Assembly: GCA_012032555.1 (NCBI GenBank)
Contig: JAAUSR010000015.1
Coordinates: 35,628 to 99,627, forward strand
Direction of reading: 5' to 3'
Length of the DNA: 64,000 nucleotides
Origin: Thioploca sp.
GTDB lineage: Bacteria; Pseudomonadota; Gammaproteobacteria; Beggiatoales; Beggiatoaceae
Below the pieces are notes generated by a model, which did not search any database, was not told where the DNA came from, and saw only the letters and a list, made by a program, of their open reading frames with translations. The number at the start of each line of letters is the position of its first letter. Position 1 is the stretch's first letter. A program made the position numbers and the translations under genes. Of the stretch, positions 9,805 through 19,536 are shown piece after piece.

Positions 9805-9906
9805 ATGTCAGACGCAGCCGATTACCAACGTGCTGAACAATTCGCTGCAAAACTTTGGGTGCTAGGAGTGGATCCCGATCAGATTGAGAAACAACCAGGA
9901 AAATGA
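9805..9906 (+). CDS. 33-residue ORF overlapping the zwf start
   Basis: Small ORF coding [18 protein letters not shown] followed by 15 more residues. Its TGA overlaps the first zwf ATG (ATGA at 9903-9906), an arrangement typical of translational coupling. GAAAGGTATCTTGGC upstream gives a plausible ribosome-binding site. The peptide is soluble, helical-looking and Trp-containing, not a run of one amino acid, so it is not an obvious attenuator leader. I do not recognise a family. It may be a real microprotein, or its translation may serve zwf expression. Confidence 0.5.
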   Translation: MSDAADYQRAEQFAAKLWVLGVDPDQIEKQPGK

Positions 9907-11402
9907 TGATGAATAAACCCTGTACTTATATTATTTTCGGTGCGACCGGCAATCTAGCTCGGGTTAAGTTGATGCCCGCTCTTTATCAGTTAGAAGTGGC
10001 TGGGTTATTACCAGAGGGAACGCTAATTTTAGCCAATGGACGTCGCCCTTGGGATCGAGAAAAATGGACTGCCGAAGTAAAAGAAATGTTAGTGGCTAAG
10101 GCACGTAAGGGCTTAGATGAAACCCTATTTGAACGTTTTCAACAACGCTTACATTATTTTCAGGGTGATCTGACTGATCCCAATATGTATACCCGCTTAA
10201 AAACATTGATTATTGATGATCCTATTTTTCCGACTAATATTGCTTTTTATATGTCCATTCGACCCGCCGAATTTGGAATGGTGGTTCAAAATCTGAGTGA
10301 AGTTGGATTATTAGATGAAGAATTGGGTTGGCGTCGAGTGGTGATTGAAAAGCCATTTGGTTATGATTTAGATAGTGCTCGTGCCTTGCACCAGCGATTG
10401 TCTCGTCATTTGCATGAAAATCAAATTTATCGAATTGATCATTATCTGGGTAAAAGTACGGTACAAAATGTGTTGGTATTCCGTTTCGCTAATGTGATGT
10501 TAGAACCGCTTTGGAATCGTAATTACATTGATCATATTCAAATTACTCATTCTGAGACATTAAGTGTCGCCGGTCGAGCTGATTATTACGATGGTGCTGG
10601 TGCTATGCGCGATATGATTCAAAGTCATTTGTTGCAATTGCTGACTTTAGTCGCTATGGAACCTCCAGTATCGATGGAAGCAGAAGCTATGCGTGATGAA
10701 AAAGTGAAAGTGCTTAAATCGATTCGTCCGATTCCACTTAATGCCGTCCATGGACAAACTTATCGAGCACAATATTCGACCGGTATCGTTAAGGGACAAA
10801 AAGTAATCGGTTATCTAGACGAAGACAAGGTTCCCAAGAGTAGTACGACTGAAACCTACGCAGCCGTCAAATTATTTATTGATAACTGGCGTTGGGCGGG
10901 GGTTCCATTTTATTTGCGAACTGGGAAACGGATGGCTGCTGATCAATCAATGATTTCTATTGGTTTCAAATACCCGCCACAACAATTTTTTCGAGCCAGT
11001 CAAATTCAACGTATGCGTCCTAATTGGGTATTATTAGGGATTCAACCCACCGCGTGTTTGAAAGCTGAAATGACGGTGAAAGAACCCGGTTTGGAAATGA
11101 ATACTCGTCAAATTAGTCTGGATGCAAGCTTACGCTCAAGTGATGATGTCGCTAAAGATGCTTATGAAGAACTGTTATTAGACGTGATTAAGGGCGATCG
11201 TGCTCTGTTTTTACGTTATGATGAAGTGGAATATGCGTGGCGAGTCGTTGATCCGATTATACGCGTTTGGGCAATGGAACGGGATTATATTTCCACCTAT
11301 CCAGCGGGTAGTTGGGGACCTGAGGAAAGTCGCCGCTTATTTGATCGGCAAGACCAAAATTGGCGACACTCTTTAGAACTTGATGATGAAATGACAAATT
11401 AG
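9903..11402 (+). CDS. zwf: Glucose-6-phosphate 1-dehydrogenase
   Basis: Oxidises glucose 6-phosphate to 6-phosphogluconolactone with NADP+ (or NAD+), the first step of the oxidative pentose phosphate/Entner-Doudoroff routes, in the cytosol. 499 residues, normal length. The dinucleotide-binding GATGNLA sits at residues 13-19; the active-site RIDHYLGK with the substrate-binding lysine and catalytic histidine is at about 179-186. Three consecutive ATGs begin the gene (9903, 9906, 9909). With the mutarotase and pgl downstream it forms a glucose-6-phosphate oxidation cluster, although a 409-base gap separates it from the next gene. Confidence 0.97.
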   Translation: MMMNKPCTYIIFGATGNLARVKLMPALYQLEVAGLLPEGTLILANGRRPWDREKWTAEVKEMLVAKARKGLDETLFERFQQRLHYFQGDLTDPNMYTRLKTLIIDDPIFPTNIAFYMSIRPAEFGMVVQNLSEVGLLDEELGWRRVVIEKPFGYDLDSARALHQRLSRHLHENQIYRIDHYLGKSTVQNVLVFRFANVMLEPLWNRNYIDHIQITHSETLSVAGRADYYDGAGAMRDMIQSHLLQLLTLVAMEPPVSMEAEAMRDEKVKVLKSIRPIPLNAVHGQTYRAQYSTGIVKGQKVIGYLDEDKVPKSSTTETYAAVKLFIDNWRWAGVPFYLRTGKRMAADQSMISIGFKYPPQQFFRASQIQRMRPNWVLLGIQPTACLKAEMTVKEPGLEMNTRQISLDASLRSSDDVAKDAYEELLLDVIKGDRALFLRYDEVEYAWRVVDPIIRVWAMERDYISTYPAGSWGPEESRRLFDRQDQNWRHSLELDDEMTN

Positions 11403-11811
11403 ACGCAGTTTATATGTTAACGACTGACTCCGTTTTGAACCAGACTAAACGGATGAATCAATTATCAAAATAACCTGGAGGAAAGCAATTGGGTTTGGTA
11501 TGCCAACACTGCGGTAAAGAGCGGTTCAAGCTAAGCAAGATTGAATAAATCCTAATCAGCTGTTAATCCTTTTAAGCTGGTTCAAACGTGAAAATTGAAC
11601 TTATTCACGGCGTTAGGTGAGCACCTCAATCGAATCACTTCAGTTAATTTGTAGTTGTTCTAAATGGGTAGTGATTTTAGCAATGTCGCAACCAGGAATG
11701 GCAATCCCTTGTTGAAACCCCTGGTTTATAATTATCGATGACCTAAAACCACTCTCTTTGTTTTAGCATTACCCCATTTTTAATTATTATTTTTTGTAGG
11801 AATAAAAATCA
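11403..11811. other. Intergenic gap after zwf
   Basis: 409 bases without a convincing gene. A short run near 11500 reads LVCQHCGKERFKLSK, with a CxxC pair, and may be a gene scrap. AACCAGG (11690-11696) and CCTGGTT (near 11720-11730) form a loose inverted repeat. The promoter and ribosome-binding site (GTAGGAAT) of the mutarotase gene must lie at the right end. Confidence 0.5.
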
Positions 11812-12723
11812 ATGAGCATAGCCGATTTACAAGTACTTAATACTCGTTTTGCTATTAGTAATCACGTTGAATTTAAAACCAATCCGGGTGGTCTGACTAT
11901 CGCCGAAATTACAAATGATCATGCCGTTGCTACGGTGGCTTTACAGGGTGGACACGTCATGACTTTTCGCCCACGCGAACAAGATCCGGTGATTTGGTTA
12001 AGTCAGTCTGCTCATTTTGAGTTAGGAAAATCTATCCGGGGTGGAGTTCCTATTTGTTGGCCTTGGTTTGGTCCACATACGACTGACCAGAATAAACCAA
12101 CTCATGGATTTGCTCGAACCGTATTATGGAAAGTACTGGAAATTAAGACCCTTGATGATGGAGAAACTCAAATAGCTTTGGAATTAATTAACACCCCGGC
12201 TACCCAAACACAATGGCCTTATCCTTCTCAATTACAAGTCATTATCACCGTTGGGATGGAACTGAGAATAGAATTAATCACCCGTAATACCGGTGAAGAA
12301 GTTTTTAGTATCGGTGAAGCATTACATACTTATTTTCATGTTAGCGATGTTAGTCAAATTCAGCTTCAAGGCTTAGAAGCTTGTCACTATATAGATAAAG
12401 TTGATAATTTTCAAACTAAACAACAACAAGGACCGGTGACGATCCACAGTGAGGTGGATCGCGTTTATTTAAATACCAGAGCCGATTGTTTAATCGAAGA
12501 TCCCGGTTTAAATCGGCGGATTCGTATTGCTAAACAAGGTAGTCAATCAACCGTTATTTGGAATCCTTGGGTAGAAAAAGCGACTCAAATGGGAGATTTT
12601 GGTGATCAAGGTTATTTGAAAATGGTTTGTGTAGAAACAGCTAATGCGCTGGATAACGTAGTCACCGTAAAACCCGGTGGAACACACCGATTAGAAGCCG
12701 TTATCAGCGTAGAATTGTTATAA
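11812..12723 (+). CDS. D-hexose-6-phosphate mutarotase (aldose 1-epimerase family)
   Basis: A 303-residue YeaD-type hexose-6-phosphate mutarotase, interconverting alpha and beta anomers of glucose 6-phosphate and similar sugars. The galactose-mutarotase beta-sandwich signature residues are present: GGVPICWPWFGPH, PTHGFART with the catalytic histidine region, HTYFHVSD with a second histidine, and WNPWVEKA followed by GYLKMVCVET with the catalytic glutamate. Placement between zwf and pgl makes sense because G6PDH uses the beta anomer; speeding anomerisation would feed zwf. Confidence 0.92.
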   Translation: MSIADLQVLNTRFAISNHVEFKTNPGGLTIAEITNDHAVATVALQGGHVMTFRPREQDPVIWLSQSAHFELGKSIRGGVPICWPWFGPHTTDQNKPTHGFARTVLWKVLEIKTLDDGETQIALELINTPATQTQWPYPSQLQVIITVGMELRIELITRNTGEEVFSIGEALHTYFHVSDVSQIQLQGLEACHYIDKVDNFQTKQQQGPVTIHSEVDRVYLNTRADCLIEDPGLNRRIRIAKQGSQSTVIWNPWVEKATQMGDFGDQGYLKMVCVETANALDNVVTVKPGGTHRLEAVISVELL

Positions 12724-12731
12724 ACGAAATG

Positions 12732-12757
12732 TTCGGGAATACCAGGGTATTCCCGAA
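12732..12757 (+). promoter_or_regulatory. Perfect 12-bp hairpin abutting the pgl start
   Basis: TTCGGGAATACC (12732-12743) and GGTATTCCCGAA (12746-12757) are perfect inverted repeats with only AG between them. The structure fills the short gap between the mutarotase stop and pgl, ending exactly before the first possible pgl ATG (12758). There is no T-tract, so it is more likely a processing, stability or translational-control element, or an operator, than a terminator. Confidence 0.75.
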
Positions 12758-12769
12758 ATGAGAACCAAT

Positions 12770-13468
12770 ATGGAAATCAACGCCTATTTAACTTGGCAAC
12801 CATTAGTTAATGCAGATCAGGTAGCCGAAGAAGCTTGCCAACAGATTTTAATAGCGGCTAATCAAGCCATCCAAACTCGTGGTCATTTTCGGATTGTCTT
12901 AGCAGGTGGACACACGCCAAAACTAACTTATTCTTTATTAGCAAAGGTTAACACGAATTGGTCAAAGTGGCATATTTATTATGGAGATGAGCGTTGTTTA
13001 CCAGAAACAGATGAAGAACGTAATAGTCGAATGGCGGCACAAGTTTGGTTAAATGCGGTTACCATTCCACCACCACAAATTCATCCGATACCCGCTCAAC
13101 TCGGTGCAATAGCAGCAGCGCAGCATTATACGGAAATAATCCAGCCCATTTTGCCATTTGACCTCGTGTTGTTAGGATTAGGTGAAGATGGACATACTGC
13201 TAGTTTGTTTCCCAATCAGGTTCATTCCCCTCATGAGTTAGTTCATCCGATTTTCAATGCCCCTAAACCACCAGCAGAACGGGTAACTCTCAGTATAGCG
13301 GCATTAAGTCAGACTTGGGAACTAATATTTTTGATAACCGGTCGCAATAAACGCGAGGCAGTAACTGCATGGCAACGCGGTGATAATTTACCCGTAGCTC
13401 AAATTCGGGCTTACGGTAATACTACTGTGTTACTTGAACAAGCTGCTATGATATCACCAATAATGTAG
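12770..13468 (+). CDS. pgl: 6-phosphogluconolactonase
   Basis: Hydrolyses 6-phosphoglucono-delta-lactone made by Zwf. A DevB/SOL-type enzyme of 232 residues with the family marks RIVLAGGHTPKLTY near residue 40, WHIYYGDERCLP near 70, and LLGLGEDGHTASLFP with the catalytic histidine near 140. ATG 12758 also is in frame, but it touches the 12-bp hairpin and has no Shine-Dalgarno sequence; ATG 12770 follows GAGAA and is preferred. The gap to the mutarotase gene is under 50 bases, so the two likely form an operon. Confidence 0.92.
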   Translation: MEINAYLTWQPLVNADQVAEEACQQILIAANQAIQTRGHFRIVLAGGHTPKLTYSLLAKVNTNWSKWHIYYGDERCLPETDEERNSRMAAQVWLNAVTIPPPQIHPIPAQLGAIAAAQHYTEIIQPILPFDLVLLGLGEDGHTASLFPNQVHSPHELVHPIFNAPKPPAERVTLSIAALSQTWELIFLITGRNKREAVTAWQRGDNLPVAQIRAYGNTTVLLEQAAMISPIM

Positions 13469-13648
13469 TATTTAGAATACTCAATAAAAACTTTGGTTTA
13501 CCATAGTTCTGACATTTTTTAATAAAATAATTATTCGGTGACGTTATAAGGGTAGCGACTTAAAATCAAGCACTTAGAAAAAGTGTCCGAACTATTGAAA
13601 TAAAGGATTCTGAAGGTGAAATTGGCAATGTAGTTAGGCAATTTTTTT

Positions 13649-13675
13649 CTATCAGTCTAATCTGATAGGCTTTTT
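13649..13675 (+). terminator. Rho-independent terminator after pgl
   Basis: CTATCAG (13649-13655) pairs with CTGATAG (13662-13668) around a six-base loop and is followed by GCTTTTT. It lies about 180 bases after pgl and before the convergent SLOG gene. Confidence 0.75.
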
Positions 13676-13759
13676 AAACTTCATTGGCCGATTTAAAGCC
13701 GGTGAATACCATAATAAAAATTCATTAAGCTTAGCTAATTAACTGATTCGCAACACAAG

Positions 13760-15637
13760 TTAGGATTTATTAGTTTTATCAATCGCTTGTTCGGTTTCTG
13801 CTGGTGGAGATTGTTCTTCACCTTGTTGTTTTTTCAAGTCAGCTAAAGTTTCCTGCATTTCTTTCATCCAGCCTCTAAATTCACTTTGTAAGATCCGTTC
13901 AGTTTGTCCAACTAACTGATCAATATTATATTGTTTAGCTTGCTCTGTTTCCGATAAGGCTATCCACCAAGTACGCACACTGAAGAGGTCAGTCGCCGAT
14001 TGGTTATACTTAATTAAAGTGCTTTCTATTTGTTGATATTCCATGTAAGTCGTGAGTGCAGTTACGAATGCTGTCGTTAAAGCAATCCATAATTCCAATC
14101 CGGCAGCCGCTAGAAAAGTACCAAGACCACCAATAATATAAATTGACCATTGTAAAGCTTTTAACCGTTTTTCTAATTTCTTAACTTTGTTAGTGTAATA
14201 ATTTAATTGATCTTCAAGACGATTATTAATATAGCTTTCTGGCGATAATGCGCTTAAGCCATCATCATCTGGTGCTACACTATTCCGTGGTGGAATAATA
14301 TCCTGATTGGGTTGATGTAGTGAGGATACATTGACTTCCGTTTGTACTAGATCTTTAGCAATCGTTCGTAACTTTTCAGAAAATTTAATTTCTGGCGCAG
14401 TTGCGTTAGCCGGACTGTAAATTTCTGCTTGGGCACGATAACGAAAAATTTCCAGTTTTATTTCCTCAGCGGCGGTGCGTAAGAGTATCCATTTCGTGCC
14501 AGCATTAAAACGATTAGCAGCGGCTAGAAGGATAGTGGTAGTAATAGGAACAAGTACAATTAAGTAATGTAAAAAAAATGGAATAGAAAAGTCCCATTTG
14601 GGTAACTCTGAAGGAAAGTCCAATTGCTTTTGTATCAGCGCTAAGATAGTACCAAATATGCCAAGACATAAGATAGCTAATTGCAGATAATGAAATTGAT
14701 ATTGTTGACGAGTGGCGTTGTAGTCATACAAGTTAAACCGTCGCCAAGCAACTTGGAGAACCGTATCACCCTGTGATTGCCGATAGGCTCGATGAATAAG
14801 CCGCTTTAACTCAGTAGCTTCACCCTCAATCGAAAACAGGTTAATTTTACCTTCAGTAATAATCTCGGCTAAAGCCGGATTTTCAATAAAGGTCGGGGAA
14901 TCAGAATCTTTGGCATCTTGATAGGTTCGATATAAGGTGGCAATTTCATCGGCTAATCGTCCACTGCCTTCTATGACAATAATGGGAATCCCTAAACGGA
15001 CACTTTGTAATATTTCCAGGCGAGAAATTTCACCGCCATTCACTAACACAGTAAAAACCGGTAAATTTTCCGTTTGTTGGCGGCAAGCTGAAACCAAGCT
15101 ATACATCGTTCCGGTTTCTCCACCCCATTGAGCGGTTTCCACCAGGACAAAATGCGTGTGATGAGGCTCTAGTGGTACTCGATCTTCGGCTGATAAGGTA
15201 CCTTCCTCGGAGATAGCTTTAGTTGGATAGGTTATTAAAGCCGCCGGGGCAATTCCTATCAACGGAGATTGACAATTATATTCAGCTATACTTTTGCCTA
15301 ACAAAGCAATCACACCACTGTCTGTTCCGCCACTGATAAATCCAGCACCAATTTCTGTGGCAGCACGAACGATCCCACGACCAAATAGTTGTTGCAATCG
15401 TAATTGCAAACCACGTTCTAACTGCTCAAAATTGGCAGCCCCACCGGATAATAGGATTAGTGCATTAAATGAAAGCGGCTGAAGCGATGTTAAAATTGAT
15501 TGTGGGTTAGTTTTAGGAGCAACGGTAATTAAACTAGCTGAATGGCCACTGGGAAAAGTAATGGTCTTACTGGATTCCAAGTTGGATTCTGCTTTAGTCT
15601 CTTTAGTTTTAAGGGTGAACGCTGAAGAATTCATCAT
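13760..15637 (-). CDS. SLOG (TRPM-type/LSDAT) sensor fused to DUF4231/SLATT-like transmembrane modules
   Basis: A 625-residue predicted membrane protein. Residues 57-235 match the TRPM-type SLOG (LSDAT) Rossmannoid domain: LILLSGGAANFEQL (61-74), FISGGTDSGVIALLG (100-114), LEPHHTHFVLV (156-166), WGGE (171-174), VLVNGGE and VIEGSGRLADEI (221-232). This family is predicted to bind nucleotide-derived ligands. Two helical hairpins follow, about 317-335 with 353-374 and 498-513 with 515-531, separated by a soluble linker and a coiled coil (475-495); this resembles DUF4231/SLATT pore-like modules. SLOG and SLATT domains are known from predicted nucleotide-triggered conflict systems; here both are in one chain. 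No cyclase or CD-NTase gene is adjacent. Function as a ligand-gated membrane effector or channel is inference. Confidence 0.8.
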   Translation of the reverse strand: MMNSSAFTLKTKETKAESNLESSKTITFPSGHSASLITVAPKTNPQSILTSLQPLSFNALILLSGGAANFEQLERGLQLRLQQLFGRGIVRAATEIGAGFISGGTDSGVIALLGKSIAEYNCQSPLIGIAPAALITYPTKAISEEGTLSAEDRVPLEPHHTHFVLVETAQWGGETGTMYSLVSACRQQTENLPVFTVLVNGGEISRLEILQSVRLGIPIIVIEGSGRLADEIATLYRTYQDAKDSDSPTFIENPALAEIITEGKINLFSIEGEATELKRLIHRAYRQSQGDTVLQVAWRRFNLYDYNATRQQYQFHYLQLAILCLGIFGTILALIQKQLDFPSELPKWDFSIPFFLHYLIVLVPITTTILLAAANRFNAGTKWILLRTAAEEIKLEIFRYRAQAEIYSPANATAPEIKFSEKLRTIAKDLVQTEVNVSSLHQPNQDIIPPRNSVAPDDDGLSALSPESYINNRLEDQLNYYTNKVKKLEKRLKALQWSIYIIGGLGTFLAAAGLELWIALTTAFVTALTTYMEYQQIESTLIKYNQSATDLFSVRTWWIALSETEQAKQYNIDQLVGQTERILQSEFRGWMKEMQETLADLKKQQGEEQSPPAETEQAIDKTNKS

Positions 15638-16353
15638 GATACTTATTCTTCTATTGAGTCAAAAAAATTGTAATAATTGGTTCAAAATTAAATTAGCATA
15701 ACAAAAAACTTAATTTCTTTAAATGATTTTATCATTATTTTGCAATAATATATTACTTTCACCACTAAACCAGACTTGTGGGCTAATTAACCCTGCCAAG
15801 TGTGATAACCGGGCTAATAATAAAATTAATAGAAATCACTTTAGGGATTTTCTAAAATCATTTTAAGGTTTCACGCATGTATTTCTCTCTTCCGTTCGCG
15901 CAACTTTAAGGTGGGGTAGATAATGTTCTACCCTATCCTATTTTAACGAATTTAAAGTTGGGTTGAGGTATTGCAATGGCCTGAAAAGTCGTTTACGGTG
16001 AGGGTACTTAAAGCCTTTAATGGATTGTAAATTTAAATCACTATATCACTCGTTTTTTTACTTTTACTTGCAAATGCGCTGCTCTGACGCTTGTATTAGA
16101 ATTTATACTATAAAATGATAACATGATATAATAAAAAGTGTAGTACATATATGCCGATTAATTAGCAATAAACCTAATACGGTTCTTATATAAGACATCT
16201 ATTTGATTTCTAGGTTACTTTCCGTTATGACTGATAATGTTTTAATGATAGATAAAATGATTAAAATCCTACATATTAGGAATATTTATCTGTATTGATA
16301 ATAGATAGTTATATAGCAGCAATATTCCCATCATTTTAAATAGGCATTTTTTT
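15638..16353. other. AT-rich intergenic region
   Basis: 716 bases between divergent genes with no supported ORF. GGGTAGA (15914-15920) and TCTACCC (15927-15933) form a small hairpin. The rest is AT-rich and presumably holds promoters for both flanking genes. Confidence 0.5.
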
Positions 16354-17667
16354 ATGATTAAATTCATCCAACTTATTTTACTTATTATTTTAGGGGCTAC
16401 TTCTACAATGGGACAAACGGCCCTTATTCTTTATAGTGGTGACGGTTCCCTTGAAGAACAAGGTTGGTTTACCTATGGACAAATTCCTTTTGCTGATTCT
16501 CGGTTGCCACCTTTGCCAACTGCCATTTCTGCCTTATTAGCTAAAAAAATTGCACCACTGGCTGAAGGTGTCGGAACCGCTACCCTCAATACGAATCTAG
16601 GCAAAAAAATAGCGGATATGCCGGTTATGCGAATTATCAGTATTCCATTTCTACTGAATCCATTTCGTTAACCACTAAGCCAGCTCAAATACTCTCTTCT
16701 GGATCATTTAACTTAGTTAGCCCAGATTTCCCTAGCCTAGATCAAACAACAGGATTTGAAGTGGCCTTTAATGTAGCTATTCTTTCAGAAAGTAGCCAAG
16801 CTAATCGAGCTGGTTTTAGTGTTATTGTCATTGGTCAAGATGGTAAGGGAATTGAACTTGGATTCAAACGTGAAAAAAATCCGATCGGATATTTGCTCAA
16901 GCTGAAAAATTTACTGAAGCGGAAGATACCAGTGAAATGATTCTCGATCTTTCTAAACCAACTGATTATGTGTTAAAAGTACAAGAAGGGAAATATGTTC
17001 TGTTGATGAATGATACTGAAGTCTTAAGTGGTAAATTACGAGTTTATCAATTTAATCCAGCCAAAAGTTCGCCGGCCTTACCATTTAACCCTTATAAAAC
17101 ACCTAATTTCTTATTTTTTGGTGACGATACGGATAAAGGACAAGCACAGTTTACCCTCGGAACGATTGCTATTGCGGGTACTTTTACTCAAGTTCCTCAA
17201 TTAGGATTGGCACATGCTGTGAGTGCACAGGGAGAACCGGTTGATGTTTCTACCACTTTGCAGGTGGTACTTTGCTCAGTGGTGAGTTAGTACCACAAGT
17301 TCGTTCCACACTGAATCGTGCTGATAAAGCAACTATAGTCGGTGAAATAACAGTTGCTCCAGAACATGTTGGTCAGTTAGCACAAATCATCCTTTATGCA
17401 ACTCACAACCCATCTTGTGAAGTAAATGAAGATAAAGTATTCTACATGTTAGATACCGTAGGCAATATTATCGAATGGAATCAGAATTTGGAAGAGTTAG
17501 TTGCTTTTCGAGATAATGTGGTATTACAACCAACCCAATTTGTAAAATTGTATGAAGATCAATTACCAGCCAGTGGTTGTATTGATGTTTATTTTGGTTA
17601 TCTTTTAGCAAATGGCGTTATTGTTGTTAATGAAAACCAAATTAACATGACGGTGAAAGAATCCTAA
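16354..17667 (+). pseudogene. Secreted protein, broken by three frameshifts
   Basis: One secreted protein of about 437 residues can be read across three single-base shifts: the A7 run at 16603-16609, the A7 run at 16873-16879, and TTT at 17257-17259. Each is corrected by one added base. It starts with a signal peptide (FIQLILLIILGATSTMGQ). The middle carries SGYAGYANYQYS and a beta-rich region with FEVAFNVAILSES; the C-terminal part (VGEITVAPEHVGQ ... LASGCIDVYFGY-like) resembles a domain repeatedly seen in secreted proteins of large sulfur bacteria. Function unknown. Whether it is a true pseudogene or a sequencing artefact is open, since intact core genes show the same pattern. Confidence 0.65.
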
Positions 17668-17877
17668 TTAATCTTAATAAGTTTAACGCAGTGTGCAACT
17701 TTTTATAACAATTTGATCTAAAATAATTGAATTTAACTCGCTTTTAAAATATTACAATAATCAATTATTTATATAATACAGTTGTACATCGACTCATGTT
17801 TACTTTATTAATTATCTCAATGTTGCTCGGTGAGGGTATTCTTACTTACCAGAGAAACTTTTGTAAGGAGCGAGACA

Positions 17878-18324
17878 ATGCCAACAGCAACTTTTGCAGC
17901 CGGCTGTTTTTGGGGAATGGAAGGGATATTTTGTCAACTAGTCGGTGTTATTTCTATTCGAGTTTACGCGGATGAAACTTTAGAAAATCCAAGTGACCAA
18001 ACAGTTTATACTGATACCACCGATCATGCTGAAGTTGTCCAAATAGAATATGACACTGATCAAGTTTCTGATGAGACGCTTTTAACGGTATTCTGGACTA
18101 ATCAGAATCCCACCTTTATCAGTACACCATACCGCTCAGTTATCTTTTTTCACACCCGAGAACCAGAAACGATAGCTCAATTATCAACAGATAAATTTGC
18201 AAAATTCGATCAATATCACACATCGATTATGACTAAAATGACCCCAGCTACTTGGTTTCATCCTGCAAGAGAATGCCGTCAGCCCTATTTAGAAAAAAAC
18301 GGACTTCCCCATTGTTCAATTTAA
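17878..18324 (+). CDS. Divergent peptide methionine sulfoxide reductase A-like protein
   Basis: A 148-residue MsrA-like protein. The catalytic-cysteine motif GCFWGMEG is at residues 8-15, and HAEVVQIEYD, TVFWTNQNPTF, YRSVIFF and a C-terminal PARECRQPYLEKN follow in the MsrA order. MsrA reduces methionine S-sulfoxide in proteins using a cysteine. It departs from typical enzymes: the GY.GG loop after the first helix is absent, the conserved HQ near the C-terminus reads CRQ, and it is short. Activity may therefore be altered. Start ATG 17878 is set by AAGGAGCGAG; the frame extends further upstream without a ribosome-binding site. Confidence 0.75.
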   Translation: MPTATFAAGCFWGMEGIFCQLVGVISIRVYADETLENPSDQTVYTDTTDHAEVVQIEYDTDQVSDETLLTVFWTNQNPTFISTPYRSVIFFHTREPETIAQLSTDKFAKFDQYHTSIMTKMTPATWFHPARECRQPYLEKNGLPHCSI

Positions 18325-18370
18325 CTCACTATGAAAAAATAACGTTTTCATAAAAAACTTGGGAGAAGTT

Positions 18371-19279
18371 ATGATAAATATTTTTAGGTTGGTAATACTT
18401 ATTAGCGCTTTACTTGTTATCACCATTACTCACGCGACACCGAGTGCAGCAACTTGGCAGCGTGAGAGTTTAATTGGCTGTAATGAAAAATATTTTTATA
18501 CGTTTATTCTTGAAAGAAATAATCCAGCTTCTTACTTTGAATACACTGAAACTTTTTCATTGGCTCAATATGAAATCGCTAGTAGGAAGTTAGCTAATAA
18601 AACAGTTATTAGAAAAACCCGACACATTGATAAACAAGCGGATGGTCATTGGATTAAAGAAGAGCAACAGACAAATGTTTTTGATTTAAATCAATTTCTA
18701 AGCAAAGATAACTTGGTCTATATTTTTCCGGCAGATATGAGTGAAACTCAATGGTTCGTTCAAGCGGATGGTATTTATTTACAAGGTGATAAAGGCCGAG
18801 TTATTTTAGTATCAAAATCGGACCTCACCACCGCAGTACCCTGGTTTAATGCCTATTCTAAAATAGCCGGTCTCTATGAAATCAATAACAACTATTATGT
18901 GTTACTAGAACAAGGTGATGAATTCGGTGGTCGCTCACTGGATAATGACTTTCAACAAACGATTATTGTGGTAACCGGTGATAACTATCAGAAAAGTTGG
19001 CAATTACTTAATCAGGGAACCACTCAAAAACCTTCTAGCGATCAGAATCCTTGGCAAGTTCAAGTCGGTTGTTTTAAAACTATCTCCAGTGCCGATCAAT
19101 TGGTAAAACAATTGGCAAAGGCTGAATTTAAGGCACAGATTAGTTTTAGTAAATCAACTAATTGTCATCGTGTTATCTTGATTCCACGCCAAGTTACTCA
19201 AGAATCAGCTAAACAACAAGCTCAGCAATTGCAAGATAAACTCAACATCAAAGGCTACATTGGGAAGGTGGAAGAATAA
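18371..19279 (+). CDS. Secreted SPOR-domain protein
   Basis: A 302-residue exported protein with a signal peptide (LVILISALLVITITHATPSA) and a C-terminal SPOR domain (about the last 75 residues: PWQVQVGCFKTISSADQL ... FKAQISFSKSTNCHRVILIP). SPOR domains bind denuded peptidoglycan at division sites and elsewhere. The middle 200 residues are unrecognised and beta-rich. ATG 18371 follows GGGAGAAG; a TTG at 18359 lies in that site and is rejected. The gap from the MsrA-like gene is under 50 bases, so co-transcription is likely. Confidence 0.75.
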   Translation: MINIFRLVILISALLVITITHATPSAATWQRESLIGCNEKYFYTFILERNNPASYFEYTETFSLAQYEIASRKLANKTVIRKTRHIDKQADGHWIKEEQQTNVFDLNQFLSKDNLVYIFPADMSETQWFVQADGIYLQGDKGRVILVSKSDLTTAVPWFNAYSKIAGLYEINNNYYVLLEQGDEFGGRSLDNDFQQTIIVVTGDNYQKSWQLLNQGTTQKPSSDQNPWQVQVGCFKTISSADQLVKQLAKAEFKAQISFSKSTNCHRVILIPRQVTQESAKQQAQQLQDKLNIKGYIGKVEE

Positions 19280-19536
19280 CAATGTGGTTAATTTTATATC
19301 ATGGCACTTTGATATCGACTTATTAATAATAGATATTTATAAAAAATGTCCGAAACATTGATTACGGTAATACATCACGACTTGATGTATTAAGGACTTG
19401 AGTTTGTAACCCTATTCTAAGTGAATAGTATTTCTGGCAAGGGAAATAGTATTTTATTTTTTGCCCAGTTTGTTGTCTTGCATTCCGTAGAGTATAACCA
19501 ATCAATTTCTCGATGTCCTCCTGCTTGGGACTGATT

